The translations under genes were made by a program, and so were the position numbers. The notes below the pieces were generated by a model. The model was not told where the DNA came from. It worked only from the letters and a program-made list of their open reading frames with translations, and did not search any database. This document shows positions 54,341 through 62,943 of a stretch of DNA of 64,000 nucleotides, one piece after another. The stretch is from positions 62,001-126,000 of the forward strand of contig NZ_BSND01000003.1 in the NCBI RefSeq assembly GCF_030159795.1. The letters run 5' to 3'. The stretch is from Methylophaga thalassica (GTDB lineage: Bacteria; Pseudomonadota; Gammaproteobacteria; Nitrosococcales; Methylophagaceae). Each line of letters begins with the position of its first letter. Positions within the stretch are counted from its first letter, which is position 1.

Positions 54341-55126
54341 TTAAGATAATATCCTGTTCGCTTTTTGTTTGATCTCATCAACCCTTGACTCATGCACAGC
54401 AAAATAATTTGTTGTTCGTCTTGGATATTGATGCGAGTCCAAAAATCCATCCAAGCTCAATGGCTTGGCATTATGAGCTAAACGATTAGGTATAAAAATC
54501 TTATAGCCGATCGAGTCAAAAAACTCCCACATTTGTTTTTTTGTATAACCTAATACCTCTCCAGGAGCCGACTCAAACATAATTGTAGGGTGAAGTTTAT
54601 TGATTAATTTTACACCCCCTTTTAAAGCGCCAAGTTCTGCACCCTCTATATCAATCTTGATTACATCAACATTGCGGTCGTCGATCAGCGTATCAATAGT
54701 GCTAACGTCAACGTCAATTTCTACTGTGTCATTAGATTTATTGAGTGAGCTATACCCGCTCAATTTTTCGTTTACATAAAATTTAGCTTTTCCGGCGGCA
54801 TCTGATACGGCATAGTTAAAAATGGTAATGTCTGGAAATTTTTTCGTTAACTTTTCTGCTTTATTTGGCATTGCTTCAAAAGCGATTATTTTTGATTTTC
54901 TGTGATGCTTTACTTCAGATATAACAGAGCCGATGTGTGAGCCAACGTCAATAAATGTTTTGTCATCATCACATAATCTAACAAGAAGATAAGTTGCTAG
55001 ATAGTCGTTTAACTCAGTACCTATAGACGGTGATGATTTTAGTGAGCTTAAAACTAAAGATAATCGCGATCTAGCTTCAAGCAGAAAACAATCAAGCCCT
55101 GTTCCAATTATAAATTCCTTTAACAT
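54341..55126 (-). CDS. FkbM-family methyltransferase (prophage cargo)
   Basis: 261 residues from ATG at 55126, which has GAAGGA seven bases upstream; the frame continues to 55189 without such a site. SAM-binding motif I TFIDVGSHIGSVISEV, then IIAFEAMPNKAEKLTKKF, VDVIKIDIEGAELGALKG and the family end YKIFIPNRL. FkbM enzymes methylate hydroxyl groups, often on glycans or lipids. AT-rich and rich in Lys/Ile codons compared with the flanking chromosome, opposite to the lysis genes, so it looks like a phage-carried cargo gene, perhaps for surface modification. Confidence 0.82.
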   Translation of the reverse strand: MLKEFIIGTGLDCFLLEARSRLSLVLSSLKSSPSIGTELNDYLATYLLVRLCDDDKTFIDVGSHIGSVISEVKHHRKSKIIAFEAMPNKAEKLTKKFPDITIFNYAVSDAAGKAKFYVNEKLSGYSSLNKSNDTVEIDVDVSTIDTLIDDRNVDVIKIDIEGAELGALKGGVKLINKLHPTIMFESAPGEVLGYTKKQMWEFFDSIGYKIFIPNRLAHNAKPLSLDGFLDSHQYPRRTTNYFAVHESRVDEIKQKANRILS

Positions 55127-55266
55127 ATTAAATCCTTCTTTTAGTGTTTGATTGCTTTCGCCATAAAATAAAAAAGCATTATCAAACAAAATGATAAAAA
55201 TTGAAAATTTTAACTTAGGCGAAAGTGGATTGTTTGCTAACTATCTAATTTTGCGTGAATATTTGG

Positions 55267-55316
55267 CGGCCTTCTAAGCCGATGGTAGCAGGTTCGAGTC
55301 CTGCCGGGCGTACCAT
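55267..55316 (+). repeat. right attachment repeat (partial tRNA-Arg copy)
   Basis: Copy of 53226-53275 with one mismatch. It starts in the anticodon stem and ends just after CCA; no D-arm or 5' acceptor half precedes it, so it is not a functional tRNA. Confidence 0.88.
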
Positions 55317-55654
55317 ATCTCAAGTCATTTCCTGCGGTTTTCTAATCTCATCACTTTCGCCATCGCCGATAGCCTAAGCTTTCATTCAAATTTACTTCAT
55401 CATTGCTATTGGCGCATCACATTAAGTTTATGGTTTCTAGTATTTCTAACTTTAAATGTTTGACTGAATTTCTATGGTTCTGATCCTGTGAGGACTAAGC
55501 TAAAACCCTTATTGTCTCTACTGCATAATGAAAATCAGCAAGCAGTTAATATCATCTGCAGATAGTTTGAGCTGAATATGCCTTATCAACACTAGCTCGT
55601 TAGTCTAGATATAGTTGTAAATGAGAGTAAGACAAAATTAGCCTTATCTTGTGC

Positions 55655-55683
55655 TTGCAACTCTAAAGGATAATCATTATTAT
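55655..55683 (+). promoter_or_regulatory. sigma70 promoter with overlapping Fur box
   Basis: TTGCAA (55655-55660), a 17-base spacer, TATTAT (55678-55683). GATAATCATTATTATTACC at 55670-55688 matches the Fur consensus at 15 of 19 positions and covers the -10. Transcription would start near 55690 toward the TonB receptor, 470 bases away. The remaining 55317-56161 gap is AT-rich; I see no ORF apart from a possible remnant at 55904-56059, and a TTCCCT-GTC-AGGGAA palindrome at 56073-56087. Confidence 0.6.
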
Positions 55684-55903
55684 TACCGCCTTCGATTTGT
55701 CGCGTGCGTCATTAAGGTCTACAAGTTTGCTAGTAGGAACACTGATATTTAATTTAAATAGATTGATATGTCAGGGTTATGAAGGTATTGAGCCTGGCTG
55801 ATTAATGGAGAAAAGTCAGTCATAGTGGTGTAGCTGAGCTCAATTCTGCTTATGTAGCTTGTCAATGCAGTAAAAGTAGGAATTAATTTTCTGGCGGTAC
55901 TGA

Positions 55904-56059
55904 TTAGGTTGATAAAGTCCTAAGTATGAGTTTGAGCATCTCATCAATAGCGTTTTCTAGTTGGTCAGAAGCCACTTTTGATCTAAAACTAAGACTTTGG
56001 CCTTCTGCCTTAAGCTTAAGTAACCTGTGCGCTAAGTTATAGTCCGACTCAATCTGCAA
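55904..56059 (-). pseudogene. possible gene remnant
   Basis: Minus-strand open stretch of 51 codons with a coding-like composition (NLAHRLLKLKAEGQSLSFRS, then a DQLENAIDEMLKLILRTL helix) ending in TAA at 55904-55906. In-frame stops lie directly upstream and there is no ATG, so if real it is a truncated gene. It runs against the proposed receptor leader. Not recognised; chance is a fair alternative. Confidence 0.3.
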
Positions 56060-56161
56060 TTACTAGACTTGATTCCCTGTCAGGGAAAGCGATGTATCAT
56101 TTTTAATATTATATTGAATACTAATTGTTCGTATTTTCATTTATAGGGTGAAGGAATCTTA

Positions 56162-58393
56162 ATGGCAAAAAAAGAGACAAAATTGAGGCGTAGTGACTTT
56201 ACTAGTCGAGTCAATAGTCAAAAATGGGTGATGTCGACATTGGCTATGGCACTATCATCAGCAATGACTACACCAGCCTTTGCTGAAGAAGTCGATCTCG
56301 ATACCGTAGTTATAGAGGGAGACAAATCTACTGCAGAAAGTAATCCTTACGCAGAGCCTGATGCGCCTTATAAAGCCAACCATTTATCTGATAACAAGCG
56401 TACGCGCGACATTGCCGAAACGCCACAAACCATGACTGTTTTGACAAAAGAGTCGATTATCGACTCAGGTAAGACAGAATTAAAAGATATTCTGAGCGCA
56501 CAGCCTGGCATTACATTGGGTACGGGTGAGGGCGGTAATTCTTTCGGTGACCGTTATATTATTCGAGGCTACGAAGCGCGTAATGATGTATTTACTGATG
56601 GCTTGCGTGATCCTGGGCTTATCACCCGTGAAACTTTTGCACTAGAGCAAGTTGAAATTACAAAAGGTCCTAGTTCAACATTTGCAGGGCGTGGGTCTAC
56701 TGGTGGTGCCGTAAATAGTGTGACTAAAAAGGCGAGTCTGGATGATGACTTTACAACGCTATCGGGTGGACTGGGTACGGATGAATATCAGCGCTATACC
56801 CTGGATACGAATAAAGTGCTAAGCGATGACTTCGCTGTTCGCTTTAATGCTTTATACAGTGAGGCAGATGTGCCTGATCGTGATCCAGCAGAAAAACGAC
56901 GCCAAGGTGCTTTGTTGTCTGCAGTTTATCAGCCGACCGATGAACTTAGCCTGACAGCAGATTATTATCACTTTCGTGCCGATGATCGAACGGATCCGGG
57001 TGTTGCTCTGGACCAAGATACCAACAAAATACTTAAGTATGATTATGTTGGCCAGGACGGACTAGACTTCCAACATTCTAAGGCAGATATTTTTACATTT
57101 GGTTTTGATGTTGAGTTAACAGAGGGCATGCGATTAGAAAATAAATCTCGTGTTGGTAAAACTGAAAACGAGTATATCGTGACTGCCTATAGTGCTCGCT
57201 CAGCAGGTACACGATCATTCACCGGTTGGCAGGAAAATGATTACCTTGGCAACCAGACAAACTTAATTATCGATCAGAACCTTTGGGGCAAACGCCATAC
57301 CATAGTTACAGGTATTGAATTTGCTAAAGAAGAAATGGATGCCGGGAATTATGATGTTAACCCATCGAGCGTAGCGGTTGACCCATACAATCCCAACAAT
57401 AATGCTTGGTCGGGTACGGCTAGTAGAAACGATGCATCGACTCAGTTAGAGCTGAAGACAGTCTCTGCTTATTTGATGGATACAATCACCCTGAATGAAG
57501 ATTGGGAAGTCTTCGCTGGGATTCGTTACGATTATTTCGATTATGATCTGTGGACAGCTGCTAGGAATGGTCGCGGAGGACCTCAACCTGAAATGGATCG
57601 TAGCTACAGCGATGGTTTCTGGAATGGTCACACCGGCGTTGTGTTCTCGCCCTGGAAAAACGGTAATATCTATGCCAGCTGGAGCACTTCTTCCAATATC
57701 AATGGTGGTGAAGCTGATGCTGGTGGCAGTTGTGGTTATGGTGGTTTGTGTTCAGACTCTGATGGCAACTATAAGAGTGCGGATCCTGAGCAGTCTACCA
57801 ATTTAGAAATTGGTACCAAATGGAACCTGCTTGAGAACAACTTGTTGTTAACAGCTGCGGTGTTTCAAATCACTAAAGATGACGTTATTGAAGGTGGGAA
57901 TGACTCATATTCAGGTGGTGGTAGTCTTAACACGGGTGAAAACCGTGTTCGTGGTATCGAACTTGGCCTATCGGGTAACATCACAGATAGGTTGAGTGGT
58001 CAAATGGGGCTTGCCTTGATGCATTCAGAAACACTGAAAGCCTTTGATCCTGCTGATGAAGGAAAACCAAAAGCTAACTTCGCAAAACGTAGCTTTAATG
58101 GTCAATTAAAATATCAGGCCACGCAAAAATTCGCCTTTGGTGGTGTGGTGACCTATTCCAGTGGCATGTTTGGCGGACAACCAGATGCGGCAGCTAACAC
58201 GGATATCAGTATTCCTGGATATATTGTTTATGATGCCTTTGCTTCTTATGAAATCAACGACAACATGACAGTCCGTGCCAATATTCTTAACTTGTTTGAT
58301 AAGGATTACTACACCGCGTTATATCGAGGTGGCAGCATCGTCTATAAAGGTGATGCAAGAAGCGCCAATGTCAATCTGACCTATAAATTCTGA
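56162..58393 (+). CDS. TonB-dependent catecholate-type siderophore receptor (Fiu-like)
   Basis: 743 residues. Long signal peptide about 1-41 (ending TTPAFA), TonB box DTVVIEG at 47-53, plug domain with AETPQTMTVLTKESIIDSG and RYIIRGYEARNDVFTDGLRD, then a beta barrel ending in aromatic Phe (NVNLTYKF). The FALEQVEITKGPSSTFAGRGSTGGAVNSVTKKA block is that of the Fiu/catecholate siderophore group. Outer membrane; brings in ferric siderophore with TonB energy. AAGGA precedes the ATG. A Fur-type promoter lies far upstream and PiuC follows, the usual partner of Fiu-type receptors. Confidence 0.93.
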   Translation: MAKKETKLRRSDFTSRVNSQKWVMSTLAMALSSAMTTPAFAEEVDLDTVVIEGDKSTAESNPYAEPDAPYKANHLSDNKRTRDIAETPQTMTVLTKESIIDSGKTELKDILSAQPGITLGTGEGGNSFGDRYIIRGYEARNDVFTDGLRDPGLITRETFALEQVEITKGPSSTFAGRGSTGGAVNSVTKKASLDDDFTTLSGGLGTDEYQRYTLDTNKVLSDDFAVRFNALYSEADVPDRDPAEKRRQGALLSAVYQPTDELSLTADYYHFRADDRTDPGVALDQDTNKILKYDYVGQDGLDFQHSKADIFTFGFDVELTEGMRLENKSRVGKTENEYIVTAYSARSAGTRSFTGWQENDYLGNQTNLIIDQNLWGKRHTIVTGIEFAKEEMDAGNYDVNPSSVAVDPYNPNNNAWSGTASRNDASTQLELKTVSAYLMDTITLNEDWEVFAGIRYDYFDYDLWTAARNGRGGPQPEMDRSYSDGFWNGHTGVVFSPWKNGNIYASWSTSSNINGGEADAGGSCGYGGLCSDSDGNYKSADPEQSTNLEIGTKWNLLENNLLLTAAVFQITKDDVIEGGNDSYSGGGSLNTGENRVRGIELGLSGNITDRLSGQMGLALMHSETLKAFDPADEGKPKANFAKRSFNGQLKYQATQKFAFGGVVTYSSGMFGGQPDAAANTDISIPGYIVYDAFASYEINDNMTVRANILNLFDKDYYTALYRGGSIVYKGDARSANVNLTYKF

Positions 58394-58406
58394 TCAGGTT
58401 ATTATA

Positions 58407-58431
58407 ACGGGCCTCCGGGCCCGTTTTTTTT
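58407..58431 (+). terminator. rho-independent terminator between receptor and piuC
   Basis: Stem ACGGGCC / GGCCCGT with loop TCCG and eight T, 14 bases after the receptor stop. The piuC ribosome site (GGAG) starts right after the T-tract, so some read-through must supply piuC unless it has its own promoter, for which there is no room. Confidence 0.85.
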
Positions 58432-58443
58432 GGAGCTAATAAC

Positions 58444-59127
58444 ATGCTAATGGTTATACCTGAGGTGTTCTCAAAAACTGATCTCAGCAAACTCAATGAA
58501 CACTTAGCAAAAGGAGAATGGCTTGATGGTAAGATAACAGCTGGAGCACAAGCCAGCGCTGTTAAACAGAATCAGCAGTTGGATGAAAGCTCAACACTCG
58601 CACATCACCTCGGCGATATTGTGTTGGATGCACTAGCTCAACAACCTCTATTTATGTCGGCTGCCTTGCCACTTAAAATCTTTCCTCCGATGTTTAATCG
58701 ATACCAAGGTAAACAAACCTATGGTAACCATGTCGATAATGCCATCCGTTTTGTACCAGGCACACCAACGCGTGTGCGTAGCGATCTTTCTGCTACCTTA
58801 TTTCTGAGTGAACCTGACGATTATAAAGGGGGGGAACTGGTTATTCAGGAGCAATTTGGTGAGCAGAACATAAAACTTAATGCAGGGGATCTCATTCTGT
58901 ATCCTTCAAGTAGTCTGCATCAAGTTAAGCCTGTCATTGATGGCGAACGCCTTGCTTGCGTTATGTGGATGCAAAGTATGGTTCGTGACAATGAGCAACG
59001 TCAGATCTTGTTTGATCTGGATCAGAGTATCCAATCATTAACGACACAACATGAGCACCAACATCAGGATATTATGCGTTTAACCAACATCTATCAAAAC
59101 CTGTTAAGACAATGGGCTGAGACGTAA
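58444..59127 (+). CDS. piuC: Fe(II)/2-oxoglutarate dioxygenase PiuC (YbiX)
   Basis: 227 residues. Iron ligands His96, Asp98 (GNHVDNAIR) and His159 (SSLHQV), 2-oxoglutarate Arg169 (GERLACVMW). The start LMVIPEVFSKTDLSKLNEHLAKGEWLDGKITAG is typical PKHD-type hydroxylase. PiuC genes accompany Fiu/PiuA receptors and are needed for using their substrates in pseudomonads; the exact reaction is not established. A start two codons later (58450) is possible. Ends 2 bases before the next gene. Confidence 0.93.
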   Translation: MLMVIPEVFSKTDLSKLNEHLAKGEWLDGKITAGAQASAVKQNQQLDESSTLAHHLGDIVLDALAQQPLFMSAALPLKIFPPMFNRYQGKQTYGNHVDNAIRFVPGTPTRVRSDLSATLFLSEPDDYKGGELVIQEQFGEQNIKLNAGDLILYPSSSLHQVKPVIDGERLACVMWMQSMVRDNEQRQILFDLDQSIQSLTTQHEHQHQDIMRLTNIYQNLLRQWAET

Positions 59128-59129
59128 GT

Positions 59130-60236
59130 ATGGAAAAATCATTAAAGACGCCACTCAACTCGATACCACAGGACTTAGTTTGTGCTGCTGACTATGCTCG
59201 CTATGCGAAACAACATTTAAGTCATGCTGTGTATGAATACGTTGTCGGTGGCGGAGCTGATGAAATCACCTTGAGACGTAATCGCCAGAAATTAGATGAG
59301 TATTTCATTCTACCTTCCGTGTTGAAGGATTGTACAAAAGGAGGAACACATACCACCGTGCTTGGACAGCCTTTTCGTCACCCTTTGATGTTAGCCCCTG
59401 TCGCTTTTCAGCAGCTTGCTCATCCACAAGCTGAGTTAGCGACAGCAGAAGCTGCCAATCACTTAGAGACAGGTATGATGGTCAGTACACTAGCGACATG
59501 TTCTCTCGAAGATATTGCTGCAAGTACATCCCAAACGAAATGGTTTCAGCTCTATTTTCAGCAAGATAAAGAGTTTACGCTGAGTTTGGTCAGACGTGCA
59601 GAGCAGGCTGGCTATGGTGCCTTAGTTGTCACTGTCGATGCTTCTCTGCATGGTATCCGTAATCGTGCTCAGCGTGCTGGCTTTGTTTTACCTGAAGGGG
59701 TAGAGGCTGTGAATCTTAAAGATCGGCCTCCTCTGCCAAGACAAAGCTTTGAGCCCAGTCAGAGTGTTGTTTTTCAGGGCATGATGAGTGAAGCACCAGT
59801 TTGGGAGGATATTCGTTGGCTGCAAAAACAGACGACGCTTCCCATTATCCTGAAAGGCATTCTGTCGCCCATTGATGCCGTGCAAGCCCGAGAGTTGAGA
59901 CTAGCTGGCGTAGTGGTGTCAAACCATGGTGGTCGTACTCTGGATTGCGTGCCATCATCCATTGAGATGTTGCCTGTTATAAGAGAAGCGGTGGGTACTG
60001 ATTTTGTGGTTCTTTATGATGGCGCTGTAGAACGCGGTACGGATACTTTTAAAGCGCTGGCTCTGGGAGCTGATTTAGTTTGTCTCGGGCGGCCGCAATT
60101 TTACGCTTTGGCAGTAGCGGGGGCACTAGGTGTTGCCCATTTATTGAGGATTCTACGCGAAGAGTTGGAAGTGACGATGAGCTTGGCTGGTACCCCAACA
60201 ATCGATAGTATTACTTCTCATTCACTTCAATATTAA
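59130..60236 (+). CDS. FMN-dependent alpha-hydroxy-acid oxidase/dehydrogenase
   Basis: 368 residues. TIM-barrel flavoprotein: AVYEYVVGGGADEITLRRN, PLMLAPVAFQQLAHPQ, KWFQLYFQQD, FMN Lys242 (ILKGI), catalytic His266 and Arg269 in VSNHGGRTLD, and LYDGAVERGTDTFKALALGAD phosphate site. No membrane loop, so soluble lactate/glycolate oxidase-like rather than LldD. It is 2 bases behind piuC in an iron operon, which suggests a substrate such as a hydroxy-acid part of a siderophore, but that is inference. Confidence 0.85.
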   Translation: MEKSLKTPLNSIPQDLVCAADYARYAKQHLSHAVYEYVVGGGADEITLRRNRQKLDEYFILPSVLKDCTKGGTHTTVLGQPFRHPLMLAPVAFQQLAHPQAELATAEAANHLETGMMVSTLATCSLEDIAASTSQTKWFQLYFQQDKEFTLSLVRRAEQAGYGALVVTVDASLHGIRNRAQRAGFVLPEGVEAVNLKDRPPLPRQSFEPSQSVVFQGMMSEAPVWEDIRWLQKQTTLPIILKGILSPIDAVQARELRLAGVVVSNHGGRTLDCVPSSIEMLPVIREAVGTDFVVLYDGAVERGTDTFKALALGADLVCLGRPQFYALAVAGALGVAHLLRILREELEVTMSLAGTPTIDSITSHSLQY

Positions 60237-60439
60237 ACTGGCCTAAACAAGTTCTTACTGTAATAAATAGTGACTAACAAACTATCTTTCTTAATGTAGA
60301 TAGCTTTTACGTAGCTTTGCATTAATTGAAATGATGTGTCGACATTCGTAAAAAACACAGCTTCTGCGTTGCTTCCAGTTCTCACTAATGCTACTTTTAG
60401 CTGGCAAATATTCAATTCACTCAAATAGAAGAGCTATCT

Positions 60440-61513
60440 GTGTCAAGGAAAACACTTTTTGTTACCGGAGGGGCTGGATTCATTGGTTCAGCTTTAATTC
60501 GCCGTCTTATTGAACTCAGTGATTACCACATCGTTAATATTGATAAATTGACCTACGCAGGTAATCTTGAATCACTTCTATCTGTTGCAGACAACGCTCA
60601 TTATCACTTTGAACAGGCTGATATATGCGATGCCGAAACAATGGCGGCATTATTTACACAGTATCAACCCACAGCGATAATGCACTTAGCAGCAGAATCC
60701 CATGTCGATCGCTCGATTGATGGTCCGGCTGATTTTGTGCAAACTAATTTAGTGGGTACCTACGTTTTATTAGAAGCGGCCAGACAGTACTGGAAAACGC
60801 TTGATAAAGACGCTGCGGCACAATTTCGTTTCCATCATATCTCCACCGATGAGGTATACGGCACCTTAGGTGAAACAGGCTTGTTTGAAGAGACAACACC
60901 TTATCAACCAAATTCACCCTATTCAGCGACCAAAGCAGGGAGTGATCACTTGGTTCGTGCCTGGCATCACACCTATGGTCTACCCGTTGTCATGACCAAC
61001 TGCTCTAATAATTACGGTCCCTATCAGTTTCCTGAAAAATTGATTCCACTGATTATCAATAATGCATTGGTGGGCAAACCCTTACCAGTCTATGGCAAAG
61101 GCGATAATATCCGTGATTGGTTGTATGTGGATGATCACGCGGATGCCTTACAGCTTGTTTTGGAACAAGGGAAGCTGGGCGAAAGCTATAATATTGGCGG
61201 CTTTAACGAACATACCAATCTTGATGTTGTGCATCGTGTTTGTGACATTCTGGATGAGTTATTACCCGAATCTGAACATTGTCCTCATCGAGATTTGATT
61301 ACTTTTGTTACTGATCGTCCGGGACATGATCAACGCTATGCTATTGATGCCAGCAAAATTGAGCGTGAACTAGGCTGGAAACCAAAAGAAACGTTTGCGA
61401 GTGGCTTACGGAAAACGGTTGAATGGTATATCAATAACCGTGAATGGAATGAACGTGTTATGGACGGTAGTTATCAGCAAGAACGTCTTGGTCTGGGAGA
61501 ACAGGCATCATGA
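60440..61513 (+). CDS. rfbB: dTDP-glucose 4,6-dehydratase
   Basis: 357 residues, GTG start at 60440 with AGAAGAG upstream. Rossmann NAD motif [13 protein letters not shown], catalytic STDEVYG (Asp-Glu), [10 protein letters not shown] (YxxxK), and [16 protein letters not shown]. Second step of dTDP-L-rhamnose synthesis. Overlaps rfbA by 4 bases (ATGA). The 200-bp gap upstream shows no clear promoter. Confidence 0.97.
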   Translation: MSRKTLFVTGGAGFIGSALIRRLIELSDYHIVNIDKLTYAGNLESLLSVADNAHYHFEQADICDAETMAALFTQYQPTAIMHLAAESHVDRSIDGPADFVQTNLVGTYVLLEAARQYWKTLDKDAAAQFRFHHISTDEVYGTLGETGLFEETTPYQPNSPYSATKAGSDHLVRAWHHTYGLPVVMTNCSNNYGPYQFPEKLIPLIINNALVGKPLPVYGKGDNIRDWLYVDDHADALQLVLEQGKLGESYNIGGFNEHTNLDVVHRVCDILDELLPESEHCPHRDLITFVTDRPGHDQRYAIDASKIERELGWKPKETFASGLRKTVEWYINNREWNERVMDGSYQQERLGLGEQAS

Positions 61514-62394
61514 GTCAGCGTAAAGGCATTATTCTCGCCGGTGGCAGTGGTACGCGTTTACATCCAGTCACACAGTCCATAAGTAAACAGTTACTCCCTG
61601 TTTATGACAAACCCATGATTTATTATCCTCTGTCGACATTAATGCTGGCAGGGATGAGAGAAATTTGCATTATTTCAACCCCCCAAGATACACCGCGGCT
61701 GCAACAACTGTTAGGTGACGGTAGGCAGTGGGGGCTTGAGTTAAGTTACGTCGTACAGGAAAAACCGGAGGGGATTGCTCAGGCGTTTACTTTAACAAAA
61801 GGCTTTATAGGCGATAGCAGCACAGCCTTGGTTTTGGGCGATAATGTCTATTATGGACATGACCTAGCTGACTTGATGTCTGAAGCCGACGACAGAAGTA
61901 ATGGGGCAACCGTGTTTGCCTACCCAGTGTTTGATCCTGAGCGTTATGGTGTTGTTGAGTTTGATGATGCTGGTAAAGCGTTAAGTATCGAAGAAAAACC
62001 TGCTAAACCTAAATCCCGCTATGCGATTACCGGACTTTATTTTTATGATAATCAGGTTGTTGATATCGCTGAAAATCTCAAACCGTCAGCGCGTGGAGAA
62101 TACGAAATAACGGATGTCAATCAGCGCTATCTTGATATGGGCAAATTGCATGTAGAGGTGATGGGCAGGGGAATGGCCTGGCTGGATACTGGTACACATG
62201 ATTCGCTACTTGAAGCCTCCCAATTTATTCAAACCATAGAAAAACGCCAAGGTCTGAAAGTGATGTGTCCGGAAGAAATTGCATATCGTCAAGGCTATAT
62301 TGATGCTGATCAGTTATTGGCATTAGCAAAACCACTGATAAAAAGTGGTTATGGCGATTATCTAATGAACTTAATTCACGAAAAGATTTATTAA
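61510..62394 (+). CDS. rfbA: glucose-1-phosphate thymidylyltransferase
   Basis: 294 residues. Nucleotidyltransferase signature [47 protein letters not shown] and [19 protein letters not shown]. First step of dTDP-L-rhamnose synthesis. Its stop abuts the rfbC start codon (TAAATG). Confidence 0.98.
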   Translation: MSQRKGIILAGGSGTRLHPVTQSISKQLLPVYDKPMIYYPLSTLMLAGMREICIISTPQDTPRLQQLLGDGRQWGLELSYVVQEKPEGIAQAFTLTKGFIGDSSTALVLGDNVYYGHDLADLMSEADDRSNGATVFAYPVFDPERYGVVEFDDAGKALSIEEKPAKPKSRYAITGLYFYDNQVVDIAENLKPSARGEYEITDVNQRYLDMGKLHVEVMGRGMAWLDTGTHDSLLEASQFIQTIEKRQGLKVMCPEEIAYRQGYIDADQLLALAKPLIKSGYGDYLMNLIHEKIY

Positions 62395-62943
62395 ATGCAA
62401 GTCATAGAAACGACACTGCCTGATGTAAAAATCCTTAAACCCAGAGTATTTGGCGATGAGCGCGGTTTTTTCATGGAAAGCTTCAATAAAAAACAATTTG
62501 AAGCGCTCACTGGCGTAGACACCGAATTTGTTCAGGATAATCACTCACGCTCTTCACAAAATGTATTACGTGGACTGCATTACCAGATTAAACATGCACA
62601 AGGTAAATTAGTCCGTGTGATCGCCGGCGAGGTCTATGACGTTGCTGTCGATCTACGGCAGTCATCATCGACATTTGGTCAGTGGGTAGGCGTGCATCTA
62701 AAGGCGGAAAACCATGATATGCTGTGGGTGCCTCCAGGCTTTGCTCATGGCTTTTTTGTGTTAAGTGAATCTGCTGATTTCTTGTATAAAACGACAGATT
62801 ATTATGCGCCTGAGCATGAACGCTGTTTGTTATGGAATGATCCTGCTTTGGATATTGATTGGCCTTTATTAGACAAGTTGCCTTCTCTATCGGCAAAAGA
62901 TCAGCAGGGATTACATTTTAACGAAGCGGAATTTTACGATTAA
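62395..62943 (+). CDS. rfbC: dTDP-4-dehydrorhamnose 3,5-epimerase
   Basis: 182 residues. Cupin fold with FGDERGFFMESFNKKQF, catalytic His in VLRGLHYQ and GEVYDVAVDLRQSSSTFGQWVGV, then PPGFAHGFFVLSESADFLYKTTDYY. Third step of the rhamnose pathway. Stop overlaps rfbD start (TAATG). Confidence 0.98.
   Translation: MQVIETTLPDVKILKPRVFGDERGFFMESFNKKQFEALTGVDTEFVQDNHSRSSQNVLRGLHYQIKHAQGKLVRVIAGEVYDVAVDLRQSSSTFGQWVGVHLKAENHDMLWVPPGFAHGFFVLSESADFLYKTTDYYAPEHERCLLWNDPALDIDWPLLDKLPSLSAKDQQGLHFNEAEFYD

Larger units (their letters stand above)
53226..55316. mobile_element. decayed prophage (2.04 kb) in tRNA-Arg
   Basis: Bounded by the tRNA-Arg direct repeats. Contents in order: integrase C-terminal fragment (minus), endolysin fragment (plus), intact Rz with nested Rz1 (plus) and an FkbM methyltransferase (minus). 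Everything normally between int and the lysis genes is missing; the integrase and endolysin frames meet at about 53464-53475, so a single internal deletion could explain the layout. No replication, capsid or tail gene remains. Confidence 0.85.
53311..55363. repeat. dispersed ACTTTCGCCAT motif at the element ends
   Basis: Copies at 53311-53321, 53333-53343 (22 bases apart, same direction), 55154-55164 (GCTTTCGCCAT), 55218-55226 (reverse strand, 9 bases) and 55353-55363 (37 bases outside the right repeat). None seen elsewhere inside the element. This is the kind of pattern expected for integrase arm-binding sites; the first two also lie in the integrase 3' end. Confidence 0.5.

Noticed and set aside
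60233-60424. Minus-strand 63-codon ORF between the oxidase gene and rfbB
   Set aside because: No ribosome site, no recognisable features and composition of non-coding AT-rich sequence; most likely chance.
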